Shown one piece after another: positions 43,539-52,676 of a stretch of 59,170 nucleotides of DNA. The translations under genes were made by a program, and so were the position numbers. The stretch lies in NCBI RefSeq assembly GCF_025420585.1, contig NZ_JAOEGB010000038.1, positions 1 through 59,170 on the forward strand. The letters are read 5' to 3'. Origin of the DNA: Planotetraspora sp. A-T 1434 (GTDB taxonomy: Bacteria > Actinomycetota > Actinomycetes > Streptosporangiales > Streptosporangiaceae). Positions within the stretch are counted from its first letter, which is position 1, and the number at the start of each line of letters is the position of its first letter. The notes beneath the pieces were generated by a model that did not search any database, was not told the DNA's origin, and saw nothing but the letters and a program-made list of their open reading frames with translations.

Positions 43539-44297
43539 ATGGTTAGAGAAACAGTCGATATTGAATACCCAGACGGGACGGATCTGGGGCGATCAAGAAA
43601 GGCTGATGGCGGTAGGAGCCCGCTCGCCTATGCGGCTGGAGACCTCGTAACGCAAGTCGTGATATACGAGCGGGACGAGGACGAAGAAGGCGATGAGGGC
43701 GCGCGGGATCAACTCGCAGGGGTGATCCTGGTGGGCCTGGGCTTCGCGGCAGGCGTCCTTGGAACCATCGTTGTCGTTAAGAATGCGCCAAGGATCAAGA
43801 GATGGTGGAACGATACCGCGCTTCCGGCCATACGGTCGAAGTGGAACGGAATCGCCGAGTCCAGTGAGGCTGACAGTCAAACGACTTCTGCCGAGACGGC
43901 CACTCTGAGTGGTCTTGCACCCACAGATTTCTCCAAAGAAGTGGATGCTGTGCTCGAAGACTTCACAACCAGTATGAGTAGCGCAGAAGCGCAGGCGCGC
44001 CCTCTTTCGATTCTTGTAGCCGCCGCATTCATCGCAGAGCAGATGAGAGCGCTATCCAACGCTCGCATCGAAGTAAAGGACGACGACGTTCTCGTGTTGA
44101 AGGGCGCGATGGGCAAGCTCATGACTCAGCAAGTGACCGACGGCATCAACCTGATACTTGCGACGAATGCTTCGCTCCTCAACGAAGAGACTTCGGCCGA
44201 ACTTATGAAGATCTTTGCGGGTGGTCGAGTCGTTGATGGCGAGTATGTGCCGCTGAGCAACGAAAGGATCAAAGACGCACTGCGTCTAACTAACTGA
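43539..44297 (+). CDS. Single-pass membrane protein of unknown function
   Basis: 252 residues with GGAGG at 43528-43532. Acidic N-terminus (ERDEDEEGDEGARDQ), one membrane segment near residues 60-79 (LAGVILVGLGFAAGVLGTIVVV), then a basic juxtamembrane stretch and a cytosolic helical domain (LSILVAAAFIAEQMRALSNARI, EVKDDDVLVLKGAMGKLMTQQV). Lower GC than the flanks, suggesting transfer. No family recognised. Confidence 0.62.
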   Translation: MVRETVDIEYPDGTDLGRSRKADGGRSPLAYAAGDLVTQVVIYERDEDEEGDEGARDQLAGVILVGLGFAAGVLGTIVVVKNAPRIKRWWNDTALPAIRSKWNGIAESSEADSQTTSAETATLSGLAPTDFSKEVDAVLEDFTTSMSSAEAQARPLSILVAAAFIAEQMRALSNARIEVKDDDVLVLKGAMGKLMTQQVTDGINLILATNASLLNEETSAELMKIFAGGRVVDGEYVPLSNERIKDALRLTN

Positions 44298-44481
44298 GGA
44301 CTACTTGGAGGTCGTAGCAGACGCACGTCAACCTCACGTACAGCGAAGTGGCGTCTGAGGTGGTCCCCGTGTGATCGCGTTACGACCAGGCTTCGTCGGC
44401 TAGAGGGGCCTCGTTGAGCTGGTCCCGATGAACCCGCCAGTTTGGCATGAAGCTATCCATTAGGCGAAGCGTTCGCCGTGG

Positions 44482-45491
44482 TTGCGTTCGAGGTACTGGG
44501 TCATCTCGTGGACGAGGATGTGGATTGAGGACCACGCGATGGAGATCAAGCCGGGGACGCTGGAGGACTACCGGATCAGCATTCGCCTCTACATCAAGCC
44601 GCACATCGGCAAGATGCGGCTTCAGGCGGTCCGACCCTCCACGGTCACGAACTCTACCGGGATCTCCTCGCTCGCGGTGGGCGGGACGGCAAGCCGCTGG
44701 CGGTGTCGAGCGTCGTCCACACGCACGCGATCCTCCGCCGCGCCTTCCGTGACGCCGTGCTGGTCCACGAGTACCTGAGCAACTCGCCCGTCGAGAAGGC
44801 CAAGCGGCCTCGTAGCGACCTGCGCGAGCCTGGAATGATCTGGACGCTCGTTCAGCTCCGGACGTTCCTGTCCCTCGCACGATCACATCGGCTCCACGCC
44901 TTCTTTCATCTGGCCGCCTACACGGAAGCGCGGCGCGGTGAACTCCTCAACCTTCGATGGCCTGACGTCGACCTGGAGAACAAGCAGATCACCATCAAGG
45001 GCTCAACAGGCGTCGTCGACGGCAAGCACATCGAGGGGAGCACGAAGAGCGGCCGGACGCGCGTGGTCACGATTGACGAGGGAACGGTGAACGTCCTCCG
45101 GGAGCACAAAGAGGCTCAGGAAGCCGAGAAAGCCCGCGTGGGTGACGCCTGGAAGGGCGAAGACAACGGCCATGTCTTCACGACCGCGTGGGGCGGCCCC
45201 ATCTACCCGACCACGGTGACCGCGCTGCCGGCCAAGCTCATGAAGGCGTACAACGAACCCGAGAACGAGGCGCAGGCTCCGGCCGAACCCCTGCCGTACG
45301 CCCGCCTGCACGACCTTCGCCATGTCCACGCGACCACGCTGCTCCTGACCGGCGTCCCGGTCCACATCGTCGCCGCCCGACTCGGCCATGCCGACCCTGC
45401 GATCACGCTCCGCGTGTACGCCCACGTGATCCGCTCTGCGGAGACAGCCGCCGCCGACATCTTCGCCCAAGTCGTCCAAGACACCCAATAA
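44482..45491 (+). pseudogene. Tyrosine site-specific integrase, frameshifted
   Basis: The core-binding part EIKPGTLEDYRISIRLYIKPHIGKMRLQAVRPSTVT is in one frame; near 44648-44654 coding moves to the next (LYRDLLARGGRDGKPLAVSS). The catalytic domain is complete: Arg in TEARRGELLNLRW, HDLRHVHAT (HxxR), RLGHADP, and the nucleophile in TLRVYAHV. The N-terminal arm-binding region is degraded and no start is visible. Likely the former integrase of the mobile region to its left. Confidence 0.8.
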
Positions 45492-45551
45492 TCGACATGA
45501 GTCCGCCTAGCTCAACCGGCAACATCGATAGCTGAGTCTCGAAAACAGTTC

Positions 45552-46127
45552 CTACGATGTAGGAGCGAAGCGCTTCAGGGTTGGCCGACTATCACCATTG
45601 CGTCCCCAGTAGATTCGGCCATCTTCATCGAGTTCCCTGAAGCGTTCCTCACGAATTCTCCAGCTTCTTCCCTCTGGCGGTATGAACATCTTGCCCGAAG
45701 GTGAGGTCACCTCATAGCGAAGCTCTGGCCGTTCCACGAGGCTGAAAAGGTCGCTTTTAAGCCAAGGCCCACGAGGATCATCGTCCGAGTTCTTGTAGAG
45801 ATCCTTGCGGAGACGTAGCGCCTCAAGCTGACCTAGAAGCCTGGCTGCCTCGGCTACTTCTTCAGCAGCAGCCCGCAGCGCTTCTCGGTCGTCCTTCACG
45901 TCGGCCATGTGGTCAATCTTGCTTTCCAACTCCTGCTCCTGCCGGTCTTGCAGGGCGTCTAAGTCCACCTGGCCTCCCAGGGCGGCAACGGACCGAATGC
46001 GGTCTATGAGTCGGTTCAAGGCCTCACGGTGCCTCCCCAGCACAACTAGAGATACAACTACGACGGTGATGGGCCAGGCGATCGCTCCCAACAGTTCCGC
46101 GATCGCCTTAATCAGATCGACTGCCAC
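45552..46127 (-). CDS. Membrane protein with coiled coil and type III methyltransferase-like tail
   Basis: 191 residues. One membrane segment near 10-32 (LLGAIAWPITVVVVSLVVLG), a long coiled coil (about 55-110), and a C-terminal about 55 residues: YEVTSPSGKMFIPPEGRSWR...RFRELDEDGRIYWGRNGDSRPTLKRF. That tail resembles the C-terminal module of type III restriction Mod subunits and some other DNA methyltransferases. No methylase motifs are present. Function unknown; a membrane-tethered DNA- or protein-recognition module is one idea. Confidence 0.6.
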   Translation of the reverse strand: MAVDLIKAIAELLGAIAWPITVVVVSLVVLGRHREALNRLIDRIRSVAALGGQVDLDALQDRQEQELESKIDHMADVKDDREALRAAAEEVAEAARLLGQLEALRLRKDLYKNSDDDPRGPWLKSDLFSLVERPELRYEVTSPSGKMFIPPEGRSWRIREERFRELDEDGRIYWGRNGDSRPTLKRFAPTS

Positions 46128-46281
46128 ACATCGTGATCTCGGGCCTACAGGGCAGCGTTACACACCCACCATGAAGACCTTGACCGGCAGCCGGGAACGT
46201 CGTCGCAACCCGACTCCCCTGCGCCGTCGTCTCAGGGTCCCCTTCCCGTCTACGTCCGAAAAAGCGGGAGTGTCAACTTCT

Positions 46282-47896
46282 CGGTTCTGGCACAAAAGCG
46301 GTGGTGACGGTCAGTCATCTGAGCCAGGATGACGGCGGTGTGACTCTGATCTTGTGAAGACACTGTTCCCGCAGTTGGGTCATGTAGTGGTCGAGCGCGT
46401 CGTGGCTGAGGGGCAGGTCGTGCGGGTCCGAGCCCGGACGCGGACAGCAGCGGTGGCGTGCCCAGATTGCGGGGAGCCGGCACAGCGGGTGCACGGCTAC
46501 CATCTGCGGCGCCTGGCCGATGTCCCGGTCGGCGACCGGCAGGTGGTCATCGATCTGCGGGTGCGGCGGCTGGTATGCCCGACGCGCGGGTGCCCGCGCC
46601 AGACCTTCCGCGAGCAGGTCCATTCGGTAGCCGAGCGCTACGCCCGGCGTACTCCAGGCCTGGCCGCGATGATCGGGGACTTCGGCGTGATGCTGGCGGG
46701 CCGCGCCGGGCAGGCGGCGCTGTCCCGGCTGGCGGTGACCGTCTCGCGCATGACGGTCCTGCGTCTGCTGATGGCCCGGCCGATCGCCGCCCAACCGGTC
46801 CCGGAGGTGTTGAGCGTTGACGACTTCGCCCTGCGGCGCGGGCACCGCTACGCGACCTTGCTGATCGACGCGGTCACCCATCGCCGCATCGACGTGCTGC
46901 CCGACCGCAAGGCCGCCACCGTGGCCGCGTGGCTGCGCGAACACCCTGGCGTGCAGATCGTGTGCCGCGACGGATCGGCCGCCTACGCCGAGGGCATCCG
47001 TCAGGGCGCTCCCGGCGCGGTCCAGGTAAGCGATCGCTGGCACCTGTGGCGGGGCCTGGCCGCGGCGGTGGAGAAGACCGTGACCGCACACAGCCGGTGC
47101 TGGCACACCGGCCCGCCCCGCCAGACCGGTGCACGCGAGGAACGCACCCGCCAGCGGCACGCAGCCGTTCACACCCTCCTCAACCAGGGCGTAGGACTGC
47201 TTGAGTGCGCCCGCCGCCTCGGCTGGGGACTGAACACGGTCAAACGTTACGCACGCGCCGCGACGGCTGAGGACCTTCAGCGTCCACCGCAATACCGGAG
47301 CACTTTGGTCGACCCCTACCGTGATCACCTGCGCCGCCGCCTGTCCGAGCAAGGCGACGTGCCGGTGACTCATCTGCTGGCCGAGATCCGCGAGCTGGGC
47401 TATCCCGGCAGCGCTACCCTGCTGGTGCGTTATCTGAACCAGGGCCGCGCCGACCCCGAGCGCACCGTGCCCTCACCCCGCAGGCTGGTCTCCTGGATCA
47501 CGCGCCGCCCCGAAGACCTCGCCGGCCACCAACGCCGGCACCTCGACGACCTGACCGCGAGCTGCGCGCAGATGACCGCCCTGACCACCCGGGTGCGGGA
47601 GTTCGCCGCCATCCTCACCCAACGCCGCGGCAAGGACCTCGACGCATGGATCACCGCGGTCCAGGCCGATGACCTACCCGCCCTGCACTCATTCGTCCAC
47701 GGCCTCCGCAAGGACCTACCTGCCGTCGTCGCCGGGCTGACCCTCCCTTACAGCAACGGCCCGATGGAGGGCACCAACACCAAGGTCAAACTCATCAAGC
47801 GGCAGATGTACGGCCGAGCCGGCTTCGCTTTGCTACGGCAGCGAATCCTGCTCTCGTAGGCAACCGAACGTGACCACCGCTTTTGTGCCAGAACCG
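46282..47896 (+). mobile_element. ISL3-family insertion sequence
   Basis: Inverted terminal repeats CGGTTCTGGCACAAAAGCGG at 46282 and its reverse complement ending at 47896 (24 bp identical) enclose one full transposase. Size about 1.6 kb. It sits just left of an older ISL3 remnant at 47946-48046. No clear target duplication seen. Confidence 0.8.
46354..47859 (+). CDS. ISL3-family transposase
   Basis: 501 residues, full length. N-terminal zinc finger (ACPDCGEPAQRVHGYH; LVCPTRGCPRQTF), then an HTH, DDE motifs VLSVDDFALRRGHRYATLLID (first Asp), VCRDGSAAYAEGI with SDRWHLWRGL (second Asp region), and NGPMEGTNTKVKLIKRQMYG near the C-terminus (Glu). It appears intact. Confidence 0.9.
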   Translation: MKTLFPQLGHVVVERVVAEGQVVRVRARTRTAAVACPDCGEPAQRVHGYHLRRLADVPVGDRQVVIDLRVRRLVCPTRGCPRQTFREQVHSVAERYARRTPGLAAMIGDFGVMLAGRAGQAALSRLAVTVSRMTVLRLLMARPIAAQPVPEVLSVDDFALRRGHRYATLLIDAVTHRRIDVLPDRKAATVAAWLREHPGVQIVCRDGSAAYAEGIRQGAPGAVQVSDRWHLWRGLAAAVEKTVTAHSRCWHTGPPRQTGAREERTRQRHAAVHTLLNQGVGLLECARRLGWGLNTVKRYARAATAEDLQRPPQYRSTLVDPYRDHLRRRLSEQGDVPVTHLLAEIRELGYPGSATLLVRYLNQGRADPERTVPSPRRLVSWITRRPEDLAGHQRRHLDDLTASCAQMTALTTRVREFAAILTQRRGKDLDAWITAVQADDLPALHSFVHGLRKDLPAVVAGLTLPYSNGPMEGTNTKVKLIKRQMYGRAGFALLRQRILLS

Positions 47897-47945
47897 AAAG
47901 TTCTACAGTCCCGACCGAGGCGTCAACACACGAACGAAGAGAATC

Positions 47946-48046
47946 ATGCGGCAGATGCACGGCCGGGCTGGGTTCGACCTCCTGCGCCACCGCATCCTGC
48001 TGCAATGAAGATTACTCAACGCCACCACCGATTACGGGACAGAGCC
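47946..48046 (+). mobile_element. ISL3-family remnant (right copy)
   Basis: Encodes MRQMHGRAGFDLLRHRILLQ and a stop (47946-48008), the C-terminus of another ISL3 transposase, followed by its terminal repeat ending in AGAGCC at 48046. Matches the remnant at 3494-3557 in inverse orientation (60 of 64 nt). It truncates the secreted-protein gene to its right. Confidence 0.75.
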
Positions 48047-48257
48047 ACTTTTTGTGTGTGACCTGGGCGTAGCCGTAGTTGCCGTGTGCGACTGCGGGGC
48101 AGAACGCGCCGGGGGTGATGCATTCCCAGTGGCCGGCGATCTGTTTGTAGCAGCTGGCCGAGGATGCCGGGGCAGCGCTCGCGGGAGACGCGGGGATGGG
48201 GGCGATGAGCGGGGCGACGGCCGCGATGGCGGCCGGGATGAGAGGGCGGGCGCGCAA
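48012..48257 (-). CDS. Small secreted protein, C-terminally truncated by an IS
   Basis: 81 residues. A signal peptide (MRARPLIPAAIAAVAPLIAPIPASPASAAPAS) is followed by SCYKQIAGHWECITPGAFCP and AHGNYGYAQVTHKKWLCP. A related gene at 49179-49452 continues with CSYYSSDGRWHWKR, but here the frame runs into the ISL3 end (GGGVE), so the C-terminus is replaced. Three to four cysteines suggest disulfides outside the cell. Confidence 0.65.
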   Translation of the reverse strand: MRARPLIPAAIAAVAPLIAPIPASPASAAPASSASCYKQIAGHWECITPGAFCPAVAHGNYGYAQVTHKKWLCPVIGGGVE

Positions 48258-48357
48258 GGCGGGCTCCTCGGCTCGGGGTGTACGGGGACAGAGGAGAGGA
48301 CGGTTTGCCCGCTGGCGGGGTTGACGGGCCAGGCGGGCTGGGGTTCCCGGTGTGTGT

Positions 48358-48957
48358 TCAGCTCCCAGGTTGGTTCTCCCAGGGGAGCGGCGCGTCGTCA
48401 GGGTGCAAGAGCATGTAGCCGTTGGTCCAGCCGGTGATGCGGGCGAAGGTCTCGGTGTCTGTGGTCCAACCGTTAGAACGGGCCATCGCTTCGACGATGC
48501 CGCGGTCCAGTTCGTCGCTGTAGGAGAGACTGCCGTCAGGGAGCAGGTTGATGGTGCTGAGGATCTCGCCGTCTGCGACGTCGATCACGTTCAGCCGTTT
48601 CACAGTGGGTCCGGTGTCGAACCGTTGGCGCTCCTGCGGCGTCATGCTGGCAGCGTCGATCGGGTCCGCGATCAAGAGGCCGTCCTCGTTGCGGTAGCGC
48701 ATTTGGGGCTGGTCGAGTCCATCGCGATCCACCTTGACCTCTGGGCGTCCCCATTCGTCTTCGTCGGAGTCCATGCAGCGGCCCTCTTCCACGGACGGCC
48801 AGTAGTCGTAGACCGGGCCGTTCCACGAGCGTGCGAAGGCTGCCTGGCGCTCCGCCATCTCGGCGACCAGTGCGAGGCGCTCAGCCTCAGGCAGCCGTGC
48901 GAAAGTTTCCAGGCGCTCCAGGTCGTTGTCGATCGCCAGCAGTTCGTCCAGGGTCAC
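48358..48957 (-). CDS. Hypothetical protein
   Basis: 199 residues from the GTG at 48957 (VTLDELLAIDNDLERLETF), preceded by GAGGTGA. A helical N-terminus (LPEAERLALVAEMAERQAAF) leads to an acidic middle and ITGWTNGYMLLHPDDAPLPW. No family recognised. In-frame sequence upstream to 49137 is not coding-like. Confidence 0.6.
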   Translation of the reverse strand: MTLDELLAIDNDLERLETFARLPEAERLALVAEMAERQAAFARSWNGPVYDYWPSVEEGRCMDSDEDEWGRPEVKVDRDGLDQPQMRYRNEDGLLIADPIDAASMTPQERQRFDTGPTVKRLNVIDVADGEILSTINLLPDGSLSYSDELDRGIVEAMARSNGWTTDTETFARITGWTNGYMLLHPDDAPLPWENQPGS

Positions 48958-49178
48958 CAGATCACCTCGGGGTCGACTCGACGAGGTGATCAGTATCCAG
49001 CGCGCCGCTGAACCCTGAACAGTCCGGATTCGCGGGCCGGCTGGCGCACCCCGATACGAGGTAATCGAGGCCTGGGACGCCAGGACCACCGCCGGTCTGT
49101 CACTCGCCGCAGAAGCCGTGACAAACGAGAACGCCACGCGCCCGTCTGGGTGAGTGGCGTTCTTCGTCGTCTTCGGGC

Positions 49179-49452
49179 TCAGTAGGCGCGCTTCCAGTGC
49201 CAGCGCCCGTCACTGGAGTAGTACGAGCACTTGTAGCGCCTCTTGGTGACCTTGGCGTACCCGTACTTCCCATGCGCGGCGGCCGGGCAGTAGGCGCCCG
49301 GGGTGATGCACTGCCAGTGGTTCCCCGACCTGCCGGTAGCAGCTCGCCGCTGCGGAGTGGGTGGCAGCGTGCGCTGGCAGCGCCGTGACGGCGACCGGGG
49401 CGACAAGGGCGGACACGACGAGCGCGCCGGAAACGAGCAGGCGTCGGAGCAC
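49179..49452 (-). pseudogene. Small secreted protein paralogue, frameshifted
   Basis: The signal peptide MLRRLLVSGALVVSALVAPV...PAHA and SCYRQVG are in one frame; near 49320-49325 the match to the 48012-48257 protein moves to another frame (HWQCITPGAYCPAAAHGKYG, then VTKRRYKCSYYSSDGRWHWKRAY). One missing or extra base restores an 88-residue protein. It shows the full C-terminus that the other copy lacks. Confidence 0.65.
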
Positions 49453-49908
49453 GTGCTCTCCTCAGTTGGGGGATGTGACGCTAAGGGGACGCCGCTGCTC
49501 GGCGCGGGGTTGACGGTTGTTGCTCTTGTGACTTCAAGGAGTCCCGGCCTGCCCCTCTGCAAGGTCAGCCCAGCCAGAAGGCGGCGACCTAGAGATCCTC
49601 GTTACGGCCTCCGCCAACGATCGAGAACTTCTATCCAGGCCCGAGGACCAGAAGCCGCCCTGCAGCGTGAAAGCATCCGCTTTAGTATCCAATCTCCCCT
49701 GGCGGAGGAGGCCGTTCGGGCCTGAAAATCGGAGTGGTTGCTCGCCGACGTCGTATCTCCTTGGTCGTTCAGGCCGTGCTTTAGTCGGACGCTGGGGGCC
49801 GCGCCTGTGGGCCTTTCACTGTTGCTTCGAGCACGCGGATCAGATTCGCTACCGTCCCCTGCGGCTCCTGCGGGCAACCACCCCAGCCCCCTGGTGGTAA
49901 GGAGTCCG
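49453..49908. other. Non-coding region upstream of the IS110 transposase
   Basis: About 455 bp without a supported gene. The right half (about 49690-49908) would be the left end of the IS110 element, where this family is known to encode a bridge RNA. Short dyads occur, but I cannot define a structure or the element end by eye. Confidence 0.4.
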
Positions 49909-50871
49909 ATGCTCGCCCAGACCCACGACACCGAAGACAAAGACATCATTGAAGGGTCGCCGCCCTGGACGTCGGCAAGGCCATGGTGGTGTGCTGCGTC
50001 CGCGTCCCCAGCGACAAGAAAGCGGGCAGGCGACTGCAAGAGGTGCAGACCTACACCACGATGACGCGGTCGCTGCTGTCGATGAGCGATCGGTTGCGCT
50101 GCTTGGGAGTTACCCGCGTGGTGATGGAGGCCACCTCGGGCTACGTGCGACGTGAGGGTGCTTGAGTTCAAGTGGGAGACACCATGGAGGTTCGGCTGAT
50201 GTCGAAGGTGTAGTACCCGGGCCAGTGCGTGATGGCCTGTCTCCGCCTCGGCGTGCGTCGCGGGTAACCGCGGGGTGCGAAGCCCGGGGTCAAAGCCGAA
50301 GCGGCTCGTGTTCCATCCGGGGGCCGCGGGCGAGGAGAAGACCGGCGGGAGGTCTCAGGGCTTCCCGGCTTCTGGGCGGCATCCGGCCGTCCCGGAGTGA
50401 TGGGCGAACGTGAGTGAACCCCTGATGACGCCTCGTGAAGGTGACCCCCGCCGATGGGATGTTGGAGCGGGGCCGTAGGGACTGGCCGCCGAAGAGCGGC
50501 GGGTGCCGGTCGGAGGATAATCGCCGGCCGGGAGCGCACCACCGTCCCCGGGGTAAAGGGGGCGTCCTGCCCGGTCGCAGCTTGCTCATGTGCAACACGA
50601 CAACCCCGTTGGGGTCCGGCATATGGAGCGCCGGTAGGCCGACCGTGAGGAAGGCGCAATTCCCCAGCGGGCGCAGGATGACCCAAGAAGCGAATGCCGA
50701 CAGCCGAAACGGCAGCAGGAAACTGAGGGCCGTATGACCGGCGCCCTCCGCCGGATGGTTCTCGGATAACTGGTCGGATACGGGCTGGTGCCCGGCCCGA
50801 AAGGGAGCCGACGTGGGTCAGGTGAGCCTGTGGAGAGCAGGTGAACGCAGACACCGGAACCGAGGGGCAAG

Positions 50872-52617
50872 TTGGACACCGTCGTGGTGAACGGACCCGA
50901 GGACGACGCCTTGGATTGGCACGCTGTGGACTGGCGTGCGGTCGAGGACAACGTACGGCGGCTACGGCAACGAATCTTCACGGCGAGTCAGGCAGGGGAC
51001 CTGAAGAAGGTCCGCAATCTGCAGAAGCTGATGCTCCGCTCCCGCTCCAACGCTCTGCTGAGCGTGCGTCGGGTGACGGAGGTCAATGCTGGCCGCAAGA
51101 CGGCCGGGGTCGACGGGCGGGTCGTGCTCGGGGGCTGGGAGAAGGCCGAGATGGCCATCTGGCTCCAGCAGGACACGGCCGCGTGGAGGCCCAGGCCCGT
51201 CAAGCGGGTGTTCATCCCGAAGGCGCACGGAAAACGGCGCGGACTCGGCATTCCCGTGATCGCCGACAGGGCGCTTCAGGCCCTGACGGTCAGCGCGCTG
51301 GAACCCGAGTGGGAGGCCCGGTTCGAGTCCCGATCGTATGGGTTTCGGCCGGGCCGTAGCTGCCAGGACGCAATGCAGGCCATCTTCGTGACCGCACGGG
51401 GAAAGACCTGCAAGCGGCAATGGACGCTGGACGCGGACCTGGCCGCCGCGTTCGACCAGATTGATCATTCCCATCTCCTCGGCCAGCTCGGATCATTCCC
51501 CGCCCGGGGGGTGATCGCGGCGTGGCTGAAGGCAGGCGTGATCGATCAAGGTCGGTTCGCTCCGACCGAGCGGGGCTCCCCGCAAGGCGGGGTGATCAGT
51601 CCCGTGCTTATGAACGAGGCCCTGCACGGAATGGAGGAGGCCGCCGGAGTCCGGTACATCACCACCGGCAGCAACGCCGGGACGGCGAGGCCGGGCTCAC
51701 CTGTCGTGATCAGGTATGCCGACGATGTGCTCGCCCTGTGTCACTCGCGTGAGCAGGCCGAGCAGGACAAGACGCGGCTGGCCGTGTGGCTGGCACCCCG
51801 GGGTCTGGTCTTCAACGAGGACAAGACCCGTATCGTGCACCTCGACAACGGGGTGGACTTCCTGGGGTTCAACGTCCGCCGTTATCGCGGCAAGCTGCTG
51901 ATCAAGCCGAGCAAGGCGGCCGTGAAACGGATCCGGGAGCGGTTGACCGCCGAGATGAGGGCCCTGCGCGGGCACAACGCTCAGATGGTTCTCATCCGGC
52001 TCAACCCGATCATCCGGGGGTGGTCGGCGTACTACCGGCACTGCGTATCCGCCCGGGTGTTCAACCAGGTGGACAACCACATGTGGAAGCTCACCTACAA
52101 GTGGGCCAAGTGGACACACCCGCACAAAGGGAAGCGCTGGATTGTCTCGCGATATTTCGGCGCGTTCAACTCCACCAGGCGAGACAGGTGGGTGTTCGGC
52201 GACCGTGACAGCGGCGCCTACCTGCTCAAGCTCGCCTGGACGAAGATCACCCGGCACACGCTGGTCAAGGGTTGGGCCTCACCCGACGATCCCGCCATGT
52301 CCAGCTACTGGGCGGCCCGGCGACGACGCGGGAAACCCCCGCTCGACCCGCCCAGGCTGCGGCTACTCCAGAAACAGCGCGGACGCTGTCCGCTCTGCGG
52401 CGAACTGCTGCTCCACGCTGATCAGGAGCCACGACACCCCGATGAATGGGAACAGTGGATCACGGCCATCCGCGCGGCGACCCACCACCAGGCGATCGTC
52501 CTCGATGCGGAACCCGGGACCAACAGCGGACCCGCAGTCTTCCGTCTCATCCACACCCACTGCCGACGCCGTCTCCCAGACGGCACCAGCGGTGGACCAG
52601 CACTTCCGCAGCCCTGA
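50872..52617 (+). CDS. Group II intron reverse transcriptase/maturase
   Basis: 581 residues, TTG start after GAGGGGCAAG. RT blocks are VFIPKAHGKRRGLGIPVIAD, SYGFRPGRSCQDAM, motif A TLDADLAAAFDQIDH, motif B GSPQGGVISPVL and the intact motif C VIRYADDVLALC. The maturase X domain contains LNPIIRGWSAYYRH. A C-terminal HNH-like zinc segment (QRGRCPLCGELLLHAD ... HTHC) suggests an endonuclease. Unlike the RT at 9143, all catalytic residues are present. Confidence 0.92.
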   Translation: MDTVVVNGPEDDALDWHAVDWRAVEDNVRRLRQRIFTASQAGDLKKVRNLQKLMLRSRSNALLSVRRVTEVNAGRKTAGVDGRVVLGGWEKAEMAIWLQQDTAAWRPRPVKRVFIPKAHGKRRGLGIPVIADRALQALTVSALEPEWEARFESRSYGFRPGRSCQDAMQAIFVTARGKTCKRQWTLDADLAAAFDQIDHSHLLGQLGSFPARGVIAAWLKAGVIDQGRFAPTERGSPQGGVISPVLMNEALHGMEEAAGVRYITTGSNAGTARPGSPVVIRYADDVLALCHSREQAEQDKTRLAVWLAPRGLVFNEDKTRIVHLDNGVDFLGFNVRRYRGKLLIKPSKAAVKRIRERLTAEMRALRGHNAQMVLIRLNPIIRGWSAYYRHCVSARVFNQVDNHMWKLTYKWAKWTHPHKGKRWIVSRYFGAFNSTRRDRWVFGDRDSGAYLLKLAWTKITRHTLVKGWASPDDPAMSSYWAARRRRGKPPLDPPRLRLLQKQRGRCPLCGELLLHADQEPRHPDEWEQWITAIRAATHHQAIVLDAEPGTNSGPAVFRLIHTHCRRRLPDGTSGGPALPQP

Positions 52618-52641
52618 CCTGGACGCCTTCAGGGTTTGCTT

Positions 52642-52676
52642 GAGCCCGGTGCGTCGAAAGGGCGCACGCCGGGTTC
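52642..52676 (+). ncRNA. Group II intron domain V
   Basis: GAGCCCGGTGCGTCGAAAGG... to GGGTTC at 52676: a 35-nt hairpin with GAAA tetraloop and the AGC-type catalytic base, closing 41 nt before the 3' splice site. Standard ribozyme core. Confidence 0.85.

Noticed and set aside
45500-45545. tRNA 5'-half-like sequence (GTCCGCCTAGCTCAACCGGC) just after the integrase, a possible attachment site
   Set aside because: No T-arm or 3' half follows and no second copy was found elsewhere in the window, so neither tRNA nor att site can be supported.
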